Shown: one piece after another, positions 1 through 11,760 of the stretch
Position numbering within the stretch: the first letter of the stretch is position 1
Layout of the letters: the number at the start of each line of letters is the position of its first letter
Origin: Dasypus novemcinctus
Taxonomy: Eukaryota > Chordata > Mammalia > Cingulata > Dasypodidae
Direction of reading: 5' to 3'
Length of the DNA: 64,000 nt
Assembly (NCBI RefSeq): GCF_030445035.2
Contig: NC_080702.1
Coordinates: 29,883,843 to 29,947,842, forward strand
Program-made: the position numbers and the translations under genes
Notes under the pieces: model-generated
Database searches by the model: none
What the model was told of the DNA's origin: nothing
Seen by the model: only the letters and a program-made list of their open reading frames with translations

Positions 1-650
1 GCAGACTTGCAGCTCCTACCCTCTGGTTTATTGGACTTACTCCGGCCAGCTAACAGGGAGGTGAGGAAGGTCAACCACCACACCAGGGAGCCAAGAGTGC
101 TTACAACTGCAAGCAGGAGAATTGCATCCATCATCCATGTGGAGTCTAAGCCCCCTCTCGATCTAGAGGTGGAGTGGACATCACCATCCCAGCGTCCACA
201 GGATGGAGGAAGAGAGTGTGGATTAGAGTGGACTTGCTGATATTCTACTATGGAACTGTTGTGACTAGTAATGGAAGAAACTGTAGCATTGACGTGGAGA
301 CAGTGGCCACGGCAGGGAGAGGGAAGAAGAGATGTGATGTGGGGGCATTTTCAGGACTTGGAGTTGTCCTGAATGATGTTGCAGGGACAGATGCTGGACA
401 CTATATATCCTGCCATCACCCACTGAATGGAGGAGATTGTGAAGTACAATGTAAACTTTAACCCATGTGGGGCAGCAGTGCTCCAAAATGTATTCACCAA
501 ATGCAATGAATGTGCCACGATGATGAAAGAGGTGGTAGATGTGGGAGGAGTGGGGAGGTGGGGTGGGATATATGGGAACCTCTTATATTCTTTAATGTAA
601 CATTTTAAAAAAATTAAGAGATCGGAGAACCAAAAAAAAAAAACAGAGTG
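1..650 (+). mobile_element. Xenarthran L1-type LINE 3' UTR fragment
   Basis: A ~600 bp sequence ending in TTTAATGTAACATTTT plus an A-rich tail. The same sequence recurs at 1636-2290, 2575-2760, 11,555-11,760, 16,130-16,300, 19,420-19,905 and 29,990-30,110 in either orientation, and in older form at 45,460-46,090. Variable 5' ends, constant A-rich 3' ends and one inverted copy fit a LINE 3' end. Family assignment is inferred. Confidence 0.55.
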
Positions 651-689
651 AAGAAAAGTTAAGCAGGGACGGAAAGAGCTCTACTTTAA

Positions 690-1000
690 ATAGCAGTGAC
701 ATTGGGATGGAAAGCTGAGGAAGGTGAGGGAGCCGGCGAGGGCATTTGAGGCTTGTCCAGGTAGTGGGAATAGCAGGTGCAAAGGTCCTGAGGTTGGCAT
801 ATGCCAGGGGCAGTGAGGAGGCCCGTGGGGCTGGATTGCCTGAGCTGGGGTAGACTTTGGCTTCTGCCCTGAGCAAGTGGGAGCCATGGAGAGTTCTGGG
901 CAGAGGAGGGAGAGGATGACCTGACTCAGGTGCTCCCAGGTGCGCCTTAGACAGACCGTGGCTGGCAAAGGTGGGAAGACTGGGGGACCAGGAGAGAGAA
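690..1000 (+). repeat. Old interspersed repeat, family not assigned (copy 1)
   Basis: Contains GTGCAAAGGTCCTGAGG, then GTGGGAGCCATGGAGAGTTC about 100 bp later. This pair recurs near 3,025, 14,187, 50,035 and (second half) 50,811, all in the same orientation. Confidence 0.4.
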
Positions 1001-1635
1001 AGAGAGGAGGCAGGTGGCGTCGGTGGCCGTACCTGAGCTCACCTGGGCCGACAGGTGAGCAGACGGCCGCTCAGGAGATCTAGCCAGCTGCCCGGGCTAT
1101 TCGACCCCAGCTGCAGCGTGGCCCCACGCACGCCCCAAGGTGCCTTCTCCCCCGTGCACCCCAAGCCCTGTGACCCCACACCCCTCCAGCCCCTCTTCTC
1201 CCGGAGCCCGGGCTCCGGCCCTTCTCCTCCCCAGGGAATCCAGCCCGGGCTGCTTCTCATTCCTTTTTCCTGAACTCATGTGCCCCGACATCCCCGCAGC
1301 CTTATGTGGAAGAATCCAGAAGCTGGGGGAGGAGGCGCCTGCCTCCCCGACCCAGCCCAGCGCGCGAGCAGCGCCCCGCCGCTGCCCTCCCGGGGCTCTG
1401 GCCACCCCCGCTTCCTCCCGGAAGCCTGGACCGTGGGATCGCGCCTCGCGCCCGCCGCCTGCCCGGCCCTGCCACCCCTGGACTTCCTCCCTGGGTGTCC
1501 GCGGCCGGCTCGCTTCCCCTTTGTGCGACACCCCCCCAGTCCTTGTGGGCGTCTCTCCTGCCGCCTGGCCGTCCCCTGCCCCAACCGCTGGGCGTCTCGT
1601 GGCAGCATCTGCTTCTCCATCTAAAGGCCCCAGAG
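1000..1635. other. GC-rich stretch without recognised features
   Basis: About 65-70% GC with open frames on both strands. None shows a domain, a splice pattern or a family resemblance I recognise. Confidence 0.4.
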
Positions 1636-2290
1636 TCACAATAGTTCCAGAGTAGAATATCAGTAAGTCCACTCTAATCCACACTCTCTTCCTCCATCCT
1701 GTGGACCCTGGGATGGTGATGTCCACTCCACCTCTAGATCGAGAGGGGGCTTAGACTCCACATGGATGCTGGATGCAATCCTCTTGCTTGCAGTTGTTGG
1801 CACTCTTGGCTCCCTGGTGTGGTGGTTGACCTTCTTCACCTTCCTGTTAGCTGACCTGGGTAAGTCCAACAAACCGGAGAGTAGGAGTTGCCACTCTGCT
1901 GGGAAGTGGAGACAGTGGCCACAGGAGGTGCTGAGGGCAGGGAGAGGGAAGAAGAGATGTGATGTGGGGGCATTTTCGGGACTTGGAGTTGTCCTGAATG
2001 ATATTGCAGGGACAGATGCAGGACATTATATATCCTGCCATAACCCACTGAATGGACTGGGGGAGAGTGAGAGTTACAATGTAAACTATCATCCATGTGG
2101 TGCAGCAGTGCTCCAAAATGTATTCACCAAATGCAACAAATGTGCCTCAATGAAAGAGGTTGTCGATGTGGGAGGGGTGGAGGGTGTGTGTGGAGTGGGG
2201 TATATGGGAACCTCCTATATTTTTTAATGTGACATTTTCTGGGATCTATGTATCTTTAAAAAAAAAAAAGACAATTAAAAGAAAGGAAAA
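1636..2290 (+). mobile_element. L1 3' end with inverted 5' half (twin priming)
   Basis: 1,636-1,888 is the reverse complement of about 10-270 in this window, while 1,893-2,290 is the direct copy of about 290-610 and ends in an A tail. More-5' part inverted, 3' part direct, joined near a common point, is the classic twin-priming product of L1 reverse transcription. Confidence 0.65.
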
Positions 2291-2574
2291 AAACAAACAA
2301 ACAAACAACTCCTGGGGACTCAAAGTGACCAGTCGTTAAAAGCTGACACCTGTAGAATAAGAGCTAATAAATTAGCCCGTTGCTCTTCCAAGGGCCCAGT
2401 GGAGGGGAGGCGAATCACAGAGGGGTGACACTGCTCGCCCAAAGCCACACTGCCCGAGAGGGGCAGAGCGAGACAACTCTGTTCTCCTGCCTCTTGTGAC
2501 TGTGGCAGACGGGGTCCCACCTCTCCAGACCCCCAGGCGCAGGGGAGGGAGACAGAAGTAAAACTAAAATCCAC

Positions 2575-2760
2575 GCGGTGCAGCAGTGCTCCGAAATGTA
2601 TTCTCCAAATGCAATGAATGTGCCACGATGATGAAAGAGGTTGTGGATGTGGGAGGAGGGGGGTGAGGGGGGTGGGAGCTATATGGGATCCTCATATTTT
2701 TTTAATGTAACATTTGAAAAAAAATAAAGAGAAAAAACAACAACAAGAAACAAGCAAGAA
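2575..2760 (+). mobile_element. L1 3' UTR fragment, 5'-truncated
   Basis: Matches about 470-620 of the first copy (GCAGCAGTGCTCC to TTTTTAATGTAACATTT), followed by an A/C-rich tail. Confidence 0.55.
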
Positions 2761-2829
2761 CAAATCACTTGGCAAACACGGGCGATGAACACAGAAGAGG
2801 AGAGCAGTCGGGGGGCGGCAGGGTGCTGC

Positions 2830-3200
2830 CTCGGTGGGGGGGCCGGGGCGGTTGAGCCGGTACAGGGCCACGTCTGGACAAACCACGGCCGGCCGAGGTG
2901 ACCTTTCAGTGCACTGGGCTGAATTTGCTGCTGGACATGGGAATCCCAAGCCGAGGTCAGAGGACGGTGAGGGAGAGACCTTACCTGGAGGCAGAGAATT
3001 CCGGAAAGAGGGAACAGTCAGTGCAAAGGCCCTGGGGTGGATCCCAGCGCCCAAAGTCGAAAGGAAGGTCAGCCCGACAAAGAGCAGAGGAGGGAAGGGG
3101 AGGTTCGGGGGGGCGAGCTGGAGACAGATTAGAGGGCCTGGGGCACAGAAAGAGTGGGAAGTCAGCACAGAGCTTCTTCAAGGTGATCTTTCTCCCCAAA
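2830..3200 (+). repeat. Old interspersed repeat, family not assigned (copy 2)
   Basis: CAGTGCAAAGGCCCTGGGG near 3,023, shared with copies at 690, 14,040 and 49,960. Confidence 0.35.
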
Positions 3201-3384
3201 GCTTAGAACGTTCTGGAGCCGGCTGCCGGCGGTTCCTCGCCTTCTCCCTTCCTCTTCTGAATTCCGGCTGAATTCCTGCTTCCCGCTCCTCCCGTGGCCT
3301 TCTCTGGCTGACCGAATTTCTTCTGCTTAGGAAGGGCTCCAAAACAACACAAGAAAACAACAACGACAAAAACAAAACCAAAAC

Positions 3385-3960
3385 AGAGGGGTGCAGCCAC
3401 GGCGGAGGACTGTTTGGCAGTTCCTAAGGAAGTTGAACGCAGAGTTGCCACGTGACCCTGCAATGCCACTACCGGGTATACACCCAGAAGAACTGAGAGC
3501 AGGGACGGGAACAGACATCTGCCCACCCATGTTCCTAGTGGCATTACTCACGCTTGCCGAAAGTTGGAAACCACCCAGTGTTCATCAGCCGATGAATGAA
3601 TAAACCAACTGTGGTGTATTCACACGACGGAATATTATGCAGCTGTCAAAAGAAATGCAGTCGTGAAGCAGATGACAACGTGGATGAGCCTGGAGGACAT
3701 TATGTCGAGCAAAGCAAGCCAGACACGGAAGGACAAATCCTGTATGATTGTGTACCTATGAGCTAAATAGATTGTGTAACATATTGTATGATTCAAAAAA
3801 AAAAATTTATAGGTATCCAGTACACTTCAATGAGAGATGCATGTTTTTATTTAACGACATTTTCCTTTTAGTCTTTAACTGTTTACAATTTCAATTGTTA
3901 AATATTCAGAAATTTTCAAAAACAAAAAAACTAAAAAAAAAAAAATCGAAGGACTCCAGT
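3385..3960 (+). mobile_element. L1 LINE: ORF2 3' end and 3' UTR
   Basis: Follows the well-known L1 ORF2 3' region: phrases coding for pieces of ...TGYTPRRTES..., then the GGAATATTATGCAGC and ACGTGGATGAGCCTGGAGG motifs, ending in A-rich tracts. Diverged and 5'-truncated. Confidence 0.75.
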
Positions 3961-4220
3961 AATTTGATTAAGGCCCACCCCCATTCACTGGGCCCCTCTT
4001 TTGCTGAAATGACATCTTCAAGAGGTCCTGGGAATGCCACTCAAATTGGGGTATGTAATTCACTCCACAGGCCCCAAGACTCCTGCATCCCGGCCTCCAC
4101 ACCCTGTGTAACCCCCTCCCCTCGAGAGCAGGCTGGACCCAGAGGCTCCGCTCTAACGTCTAGACAAAAGGGGGTGGGACCTCACCTCTGAGATTAAGTT
4201 ACCAAAGACTGTGATTGCTG

Positions 4221-4608
4221 GGAAGCGGCTGTGGCTCAAGCAGTCGGGCTCCCGTCTACTACATAGGAGGTCCAGGGTTCGATGCCCAGAGCCTCCTGGT
4301 GAGGCAAGCAGGTCTGCACAGAGAGCTGGCCCACGTGGAGAGCTAGCGCAGCAAGATGAGGCAACAAGAAACACAGAGGAGGGAAAATAAGAAGAGGTGG
4401 CTGAACAGGGAGCTGAGGTGGCGCAAGAGTGATCGCCCCTCTCCCACTCTGGAAGATCCCAGGATGGGTTCCCAGAGCCGCCTAATGAGAATACAAGCAG
4501 ACACAGAAGAACACACAGCAAATGGACACAGAGGGCAGACAATGGGGCGGGGGGGGGGGGCAATAAATAAATAAAATAATGAATCTTTTAAAAAAAAAAA
4601 AAAAGAGG
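4221..4608 (+). mobile_element. DAS-type SINE (tRNA-derived)
   Basis: tRNA-like head GGAAGCGGCTGTGGCTCAAG with B box GGTTCGATGCC, then the DAS body and AATAAA-rich A tail. Near-identical target site duplications GTGATTGCTG (4,211-4,220) and GTGATTTCTG (4,609-4,618). Confidence 0.85.
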
Positions 4609-4618
4609 GTGATTTCTG

Positions 4619-5214
4619 TCCTGCGGGTGGTGTGTCTCTCTGGATGGGGATGTTTGTTACGCAGCAATGGTTCAGCCTGAGGTTAGAAGAGGAAACAAAC
4701 ATTTTAGCTTTTGCCGCTTTGAAAACAAATGGTAATAGACGTCTGCTTGGGGTGGGTCCCTCAGTAGCAAGGGCTGGAGATGAGGATTTGAGATCAGGTA
4801 CTTCTTTGGGAGCAGTCCGAAGTCCTAGAGAAGAGGGGGAGTGAGGCAGGAGGGCAGCGGGCACGGGGAGCAGACATGCGTAGATTACGGCACCAGGCTG
4901 CTGGGCTCCATCCTTTTGGGGAGACCTGAGAAATAGCGCATGCACGGAGGAGCTTCCCACATGAGGAGTGAGGGAGCTGGTGCTCCATCAAAATTTGTGC
5001 CTCGCTGCTCCCAGGGACGGTAACTCCCTGACGCTTGAAGCCTGCCGGCCAGGGTACCGAGAAAGTCCCCAAGCACAGCCAGTGTTTACGGAGGCTGGGG
5101 GAGGCGGGCGAGAGGCAGACGCATTTTCAGGGTGACTGTTGCCCTTTGCCCCAGGCTCCGGTGTGTCTCTGCAAAGCACCCTTGCTGGCCTTCATTGAAA
5201 AAGGTGACATTGCC
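4619..5214. other. Unique sequence without recognised features
   Basis: Mixed-composition intergenic DNA; no repeat family or exon recognised. Confidence 0.4.
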
Positions 5215-5442
5215 GTCATCCTGGACTTTTTTCGGGGACTATTTTTTTTAATCGACGTGAAATACACATAACATAAATGTAACCACATCAAAGCCCAGGA
5301 CTCCGTGACATTTAGCGCAAGGTGTTAGCAACCGCCTCTTACGAGTGCCGAGACATTTCCATCACCCCCGAGTCAAAACCCAGGCCCATTAAGCAGTTTG
5401 GTCATTCCCCCCACCCCCAGTCCCTGGCAACTTTTACAGCAG

Positions 5443-5810
5443 TTTTTTTTTTTTATCCTCCCCCCCTTGCGGCTTGCTTGCTGTCCGCTCTCTGTGTCCA
5501 TTCGCTGTGCGTTCTTCTGTGTGTCTGTGTTTATTTTTATTATTTATTCCCCCCTTGCTTGTGGCTTGTTTGTTGTGCGCAATCTGTGTCCATTCTCTGT
5601 ACGCTCTTCTGTGTGTGTATGTGTGTGTGTTTTATTTGTCTCCCTTTTTGTTGTGTCACCTTGCTGAGTTGGCTCTCTGTGGTGCCCGGGACTGCAGCTT
5701 TCCACAGTGTGTGGGTGAGCCCGCCTTCACAAGGAGGTCCCGGGACTCGAACCCAGGGCCTCCCATATGGTAGACGGGAGCCCAACTGATTGAGCCACAG
5801 CCGCTTCCCT
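5443..5810 (-). mobile_element. DAS-type SINE
   Basis: Reverse complement of the DAS SINE, ending at the tRNA-like head TGAGCCACAGCCGCTTCC. CAGCAGTTTTTTT flanks both sides. Confidence 0.85.
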
Positions 5811-6161
5811 CACCCAGCAGTTTTTTTGAGATATATTTGTACACCATACAGTCTATCCGAAGCGTGCAATCAATGGCTCTCAACATCATCAAAATGTTGT
5901 GCGTTCATCGCCACAAAAAAATTTTAGAACAATTTCATTCCTGCAAAAAGGAAAGCCACACCCCTTAGCAGTCACCTCTCAATCTCTCTATCCTTCCCCA
6001 GCCCTGCATAACCACTAATCTATCTTCATAAATTGATTTATATTTACATTTTCTATAAATGGAATAGTCCAATATGTTATACTTTGTGTTGGTTTCTTTG
6101 ATGTAGCATAATTTTTTTTTGTCTGGTATTTAACATCTTGTAACATTAACATACATTTGTT

Positions 6162-6582
6162 GGGAAGCGGATTTGGCTCAATGGATAGAGCATCCGCCTA
6201 CGACATGGGAGGTCCAGGGTTCAAACCCCGGGCCTCCTTGACCCGTGTGGAGCTGGCCCATGCGCAGTGCTGATGCGCACAGGGAGTGCCCTGCCACGCA
6301 GGGGTGTCCCCCACATAGAGGAGCCCTATGTGCAAGGAGCCTGCCCCATAAGGAGAGCCACCCCATGTGAAAAAAACACAGCTTGCCCAGGAATGGCGCT
6401 GCACACACGGAGAGCTGATGCAGCAAGATGAGGCAACCAAAAGAGACACAGATTCCCGGTGCCGCTGACAAGAATGCAAGTGGACACAGAAGAACATACA
6501 GAGAATGGACACAGAGAGCAGACAACTGGTGGGGAAGGGGAGAAATAAATAAATAATAAATAAATCTTTTTTTTAAAAAAAA
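6162..6582 (+). mobile_element. DAS-type SINE, full length
   Basis: Head GGGAAGCGGATTTGGCTCAA with A-box-like and B-box-like (GGTTCAAACCC) motifs. Perfect 13 bp target duplication ACATACATTTGTT at 6,149-6,161 and 6,583-6,595. Confidence 0.92.
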
Positions 6583-7360
6583 ACATACATTTGTTCAGTT
6601 TCAAAGAAAAACAGTTCTCTATATGCAAATTACCCATATTCCTATTTCACGAGGTTTTCCTGTACTATACAGTCCCAAGTTATACACAGTTTTTAGCTTT
6701 CCTTTTAGCTTTTCCTTTACTAATACAGAGATTTTCCCTTTCAACTCCTGCCATCCCGCATAACAGCACTGCTACTTACAAACCTTACGTTGTTTGTAAA
6801 TATAATCCCCCAAATTCAACCCCCCGAATTAAACATCACCCCCAAATTAACACCCGCGCCCATTCAGCGGTCCTTTGCCATTTCCTCCTCCCCCCAGTCC
6901 CTTGTCACCCGTCGATTTGTGTCTTTCTCTACGAATTTACCAATTCAGGATGTTTCATATAAACGGGATCGTGTAATACGTGTCTTTTTGCGTCTGGCTT
7001 CTTTCACTGAGCATCGTGTTTTCCAGGTTCACCCAGGTTGAAGCTCGAATCAGAACCTCAGTCCTTTTTATGGCTAAATAATAATCCACTGCACGGATAG
7101 ACCACATTTCCTTTAGCTCTTCCTCTCTGGATGGACACTTGGATGTCTTCCACCTTTTGGCTATTTTTTGAGAATGCTGCAATGACCACCGGTGAGCAAG
7201 CCAGCGGAACTAGAGGGTCGCAGGGTAATTCTATGCTTGCCTTTGGGAGGAACTGCCAAACTCTTTTCCTTTTCACATTTTCTTTTTTTTTTTTTTTCAC
7301 ATTGAAAAATTTTTTATTGAAGTATATCATTCATGCACAAACACATATAAACAATAAGTG

Positions 7361-7730
7361 CAGGGAAGCGGATGTGGCTTGAGCGATTGGGCACCCGTCT
7401 ACCAGATGGGAGGTCCTGGGTTCAATGCCCAGGCCCTCCTGGTGAGGGTGAGCTGGCCTGCATAGAGGGCTGACACAACAAGATGACGCAACAACGAGAG
7501 ACACAGAGGAGAGACAAGGAGAGACATGACAAACCAGGGAGCTGAGGTGACTCAAGTGACTGGGCGCCTCTCTCCACGTCGGGAAGTCCTGGGATCAGTT
7601 CCTAGCACCTCCTAAAGAGAAGACGAGAAGACAAGCAGACACGGAAGAATGCGCAGCGAACAGACACAGAGAGCAGACTGCAAGTTGGGGGAGGGAATAA
7701 ATAAATTAAATAAATCTTAAAACAACAACA
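7361..7730 (+). mobile_element. DAS-type SINE
   Basis: Starts CAGGGAAGCGGATGTGGCTT. Target duplication ACAATAAGTG at 7,351-7,360 and 7,731-7,740. Confidence 0.9.
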
Positions 7731-7875
7731 ACAATAAGTGTATTGTAAAAATTGTGAACTTACAAAATAAACATGCTTAACATCACACAGGGGTCCCGTA
7801 TATCATCCCTTCACCAACGCCTTGCATTGTGAAATATTTGTTACAGACGATGCAAGAGCATCGTCAAGGTACTAC

Positions 7876-8295
7876 TAGGAAGTGGATGTGACTCAACTGA
7901 TAGGGCATCTGCCTACCACATGGGAGGTCCAGGGTTCAAACCCCGGGCCTCCTGACCTGTGTGGAGCTGGCCCATGTGCAGTGATGATGCACACAAGGAG
8001 TGCCCTGCCACGCAGGGGTGTCCCCCACATAGGGGAGCCCCACGTGCAAGGAGTGCACCCCGTAAGGAGAGCCGCCCCGTGTGAAAAAAGCACAGCTTGC
8101 CCAGGAGTGGCGCCGCACACACACAGAGCTGATGCAGCAAGATGACGCAACAAAAAGAGACGCAGTTTCCTGGTGCTGCCTGATAACGCAAACAGATGCA
8201 GAAGAACACACAGCAAAAGGACACAGAGAGCAGACAACTGGGCAGGCGGAGGGAGGGGAGAAATAAATAAAATAAACCTCTAAAAAAAAAAAAAG
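7876..8295 (+). mobile_element. DAS-type SINE
   Basis: Starts AGGAAGTGGATGTGACTCAA with B box GGTTCAAACCCC. Body includes TGCCACGCAGGGGTGTCCCC; ends in AATAAAC and an A tail. Confidence 0.9.
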
Positions 8296-8420
8296 ACAGG
8301 CAAGATTTAAAAAATAATAATAATATAGATATATAGTTATATATATATATGTAACTACTATCTATAGTCCAAATCTTACATTGGTGTATTTTTTTCCCCC
8401 AACCCATCCTATTATTTTTT

Positions 8421-8821
8421 TTTTAAGATTTTTTTAAAAATTTCTCTTCCCTTCCCCCACCGATGTTGTCTGCTCTCTGTGTCCATTCGCTGTGTGTTCT
8501 TCTGTGTCACTTCTGGGTGGCACCGAGAGTCTGTCTCTTTTTGTTCCGTCACCTTGCTGCATCAGCTCTCCGTGCGTGCGGCGCCACTCCTGGGCAGGCT
8601 GTACTTTTTTCACGCTGGGCGGCTCTCCTTACGGGGCGCACTGCTTGCACGTGGGGCTCCCCCACGCGGGGGACACCCCTGCGTGGCAGGGCACTCCTTG
8701 CGCGCATCAGCACTGCGCATGGGCCAGCTCCACACGGGTCAAGGAGGCCCAGGATCTGAACCCTGGACCTCTCACGTGGTAGGCGGACGCTCTATCCGTT
8801 GAGCCAAATCCGCTTCCCTGC
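8421..8821 (-). mobile_element. DAS-type SINE
   Basis: Reverse complement copy ending TGAGCCAAATCCGCTTCCC. Target duplication CCTATTATTTTTT at 8,408-8,420 and 8,822-8,834. Confidence 0.9.
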
Positions 8822-8900
8822 CCTATTATTTTTTAAATATATTTTTATTACAGAGGTTGTGAACTTACAAAACATTTACATTTTCATTTTTTAAAATATA

Positions 8901-9900
8901 TTATTTATCTCGACTGTTGAGTTTGGGGCCCTCTTTGAGTTTTAGGAGACCTGTGCCTCCCTGGCGTCTCCGTGGCGTTCACAGCCTGCGGCCAGCGGCG
9001 CAGTAGGGCACGAGCTGGGCTGGTGACAGCGTCTCAACCACCGCCGAGTCAGGGCAAGCTTCGTGACGCTGCAGTAACAAGCAAGCCCCACGCCGTGGAC
9101 GGACGGGGAGCTGGAATATTGACGCATAACCCATGGGCCAGCTCAGCATCGCCAAGGAAACATAAGAAGCTTCAGGTCTAACTGGCATCACCCCGGCACG
9201 GGCGCCCCAGGTCCCGAGATGGCGCCGCTGGGCACCGCCTGGACTGGCTGACGCGCGGGGTCCACTCCCGGCCCTGTCTTAGCCTCCGGCCGGGATCTGA
9301 GAGACCCTCTTTTACAGGGCGCTCGGGCCATGGGTGCCCACCTCCTCAACCGTGCCGGCGGGCTCCGGGCAGAAGCACGGTTCGTCGGGCGCCGCCCGCC
9401 ACGGAGACCCCCGGGTCCGCTTGCCCCTTGCTCGGCTTCGGTCTTACCTAGTTGATACCACCTGTGTACAAAGGCGTACCCCCTGGGGTGGCATTTCAGG
9501 AGCCTTCGATTCTGGAGGCAGACGGGGTGCTGACACCCCCACGGGGACGCTGACACAGAATTTCCACCACTTGGCACCGAAGGCCACGGAAAACCCGGTG
9601 ACGCCTGGGGCCCCCGGGATGGGGGCCCCCGCAGGAAATGCTCCCGGAAATGTCCTTCCTCCCCCCACTCAGAGAAAGCCGAGCTGTGGGCCCAGGGGGG
9701 CTTCTCCCCCCTCCCCAGCCCCTTTCCCCTGGTGGCAGCCCCGCTGGGGGGACACTTTGCGGCATCCCCCCCCGCCCGTGTCCCCGGAACCCAGGTCCAG
9801 AGCGCTCTCACAGAATTGATCCACGGCTCGCCAATATCATTTAACCCCCCTTCACCTCCACCCATTTGGGGCCACCCCCGATTTTTTCTTTAAATCACCT
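8901..9900. other. GC-rich intergenic stretch, no gene recognised
   Basis: 9,190-9,850 is about 65% GC with a 225-codon open frame on the minus strand. That frame shows no splice-consistent or family-like pattern. It could be an isolated CpG-rich regulatory segment. Confidence 0.35.
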
Positions 9901-10059
9901 TGCTCTCTTTTTTTACTCTTCAGTGGCTTTCTGTGGACAGGAGGCTTTTCCGTCGCCAACACACAAGGGCCTTTCCCACAAGCAGAAAGCAACGGCCCAA
10001 GAGGAAGCCGTGGGGAGGCAGGGAAAGCCTTGGAATCGTTCCCGGGCTACACGGGCCTC

Positions 10060-10300
10060 CAGGCTCCCCGTCTCTCTCCAGCCTCACCTCCTCCTTCTCT
10101 CCTCTTTGCCCACCGGCCTCCAGCCACACGGGACTCCTTGCTCTCCCCAGCCCCAACCTCAGGACCTTTGCACCTGCTCGTTCTCACTGCCTGCACAGCT
10201 CTTACCCCAAATCGCCTCCCGGCTCCTTCCCTGCCTCCTCCGGCCTTGGCTCAAATGTCACCTCCTCAGGGAGGCTCTCCCTGACTGCCCTTCTTAGCCC
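10060..10300 (-). mobile_element. L2 LINE 3' end fragment
   Basis: CTCAAATGTCACCTCCTCAG then GGAGGCTCTCCCTGACTGCC is the familiar reverse complement of the L2 3' end, preceded by the CCTGCACAGCTCTTACCCC-type region. Confidence 0.65.
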
Positions 10301-11554
10301 CCACCCCTGCCCCCCAGCACCCCTTCTTCCTTGGTTACCCCGCTTTGTGTTTTCCATAGTCCATCTTTTCCTCCTTAACAGACAGGCTCCCCGGGCTCAG
10401 GTGGCCTCCCGTCCTGGAAGGTCAGCTCTGCAGGCCAGAGTTGGGACTATGGCTCGTTCCTGGCCGCGCACAGGGTTTGTTGAGTGAATGCTTGATGTCC
10501 GAGCCGCAAAATGGCCAGCGCCGCTGCCCCTCCTCTCCCTTCCAGGACGTGGGGCTTGGGGTTCATGGCCATGGCCTGTTCGGTTGTTGATGTCTGAGGA
10601 CCTTCGTTCCAAATCCTTATTGCTGAACAAACCGTCCCCGGGTTTCCTTAGAGCAAGCCCTGAGAACAATCATGGGTGGGAGGTGGAGAAGCAGCATCTG
10701 TTTCCAGCAGGACTCGGCTGACGAAGCGAGACCCCGAGCCCGCGGGGGGCAGAGGGCCGCTGGAGACCGGGCGTTTTTGTTGTTGTTACGGTTTAGTTTT
10801 TTAAAATGTCATTAGAATAGCTGGAAGCTTCTAGAAAAAAGGCGTGCAAAAAGCGGAGCGCTCCACGGTTATTTCGATTCAAGCCCCTGGCTCCCGGAAC
10901 ACACGGCTTCTTTCCAGGAACAGATGTGACATCTCTCTCGGGACCCCAGGAAGCCGTGTCCCGGGGGGGGCATAGATGAGGAAACTGAGGCACGGCGAGA
11001 AGGCAAACTCGGGCACCCAGCTTCAGCCCCCTTTCCTTCCCTGCCCTGCCCCTGACAGTCCAAGGCAGGATTCCGAGACCCCCTTGCAGCCCCCCTCAGA
11101 GGCTGGAAACCACGGGGGCTTCATCGCCCCCCAACCTGCTGCCTCCAGCAGCCCTTGCAGAAGGAGGAAGAGGCCTGCGGCGGCGAGAAAGTGCGGAAAT
11201 ATCACCAGTGAGTGCAGCACGTTCCTGACTTGGCCCACGGAGTTTCCTGTTAGCCCTCGCCAGCCCCCTCCCCTACTGCCCAAACTGTCCCCCCTCCTGC
11301 ATCAGCCATGCTGCCCCTGCTCCGGCCATTTCACCCCCTCTCTTTCCTCTGCTTCCTCCAACTGCTTGTCATTAGACACATTTTTTTTTAATCAAAAAAT
11401 TTTTCAAGAGCCTCCGGTTCCTAGAATCAATCAAACATAAATCTTGTTGCAATCCTCAGTCTATTCATGTTTTTACAACTAGGAACTGCCCCTCCACACC
11501 CGTCAATAACTAAGCTGTGACCTGGCCCTCCGCCCTCCCCACCCCATTGTTTTT
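10301..11554. other. Intergenic, no recognised feature
   Basis: No repeat family recognised; short MIR-like words (GAGGAAACTGAGGCACGG near 10,977). Confidence 0.35.
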
Positions 11555-11760
11555 TGTTTTTTTAATCTTTTTTTTTTTTCAAAGATACGTAGATCACACA
11601 AAACGTTACATTAAAAAATATCGGGGAGCAGCTGTAGCTCAGTGGTTGAGTGCCTGTCCTGGGTTCAATCTCCGATACCTCCTAAAAAAAGTATAGATAT
11701 AGATAGAAGAGGTTCCCGTATTCCTCACTTCCCATCGCCCCACTGTCTTGTTTGTTTTCA
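11555..11760 (-). mobile_element. L1 3' UTR fragment interrupted by a short tRNA-SINE
   Basis: AGATCACACAAAACGTTACA then TTAAAAAATAT matches the 16,140-16,200 copy. A short SINE sits at 11,623-11,690 with A box TAGCTCAGTGGTTGAGTG and B box GGGTTCAATCTCC. Confidence 0.6.

Larger units (their letters stand above)
5215..7300 (-). mobile_element. Old L1 LINE 3' region, minus orientation, split by two SINEs
   Basis: Pieces at 5,215-5,442, 5,811-6,161 and 6,583-7,300 read like the reverse complement of an L1M-type 3' region; TTTTTATGGCTAAATAATAA and CACATTTC...GGATGGACACTTGG near 7,066-7,142 are typical. DAS SINEs interrupt it at 5,443-5,810 and 6,162-6,582. Confidence 0.65.
7283..8900 (-). mobile_element. 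L1 LINE 3' UTR (second subfamily), minus orientation, split by three SINEs
   Basis: Pieces at 7,283-7,360, 7,731-7,875, 8,296-8,420 and 8,822-8,900 share TTATTGAAGTATATCATTCA, AAACAATAAGTG and TGTGAACTTACAAAATAAAC with the copy at 29,025-29,300. A TA dinucleotide tract lies at 8,320-8,352. Confidence 0.6.

Noticed and set aside
6162-6240. tRNA gene
   Set aside because: A- and B-box-like words belong to the DAS SINE head; the cloverleaf is imperfect and the copy is followed by the SINE body and flanked by target duplications.
9188-9865. 225-codon minus-strand frame
   Set aside because: GC-rich, no recognisable domain, no matching exon structure; left as unassigned DNA.
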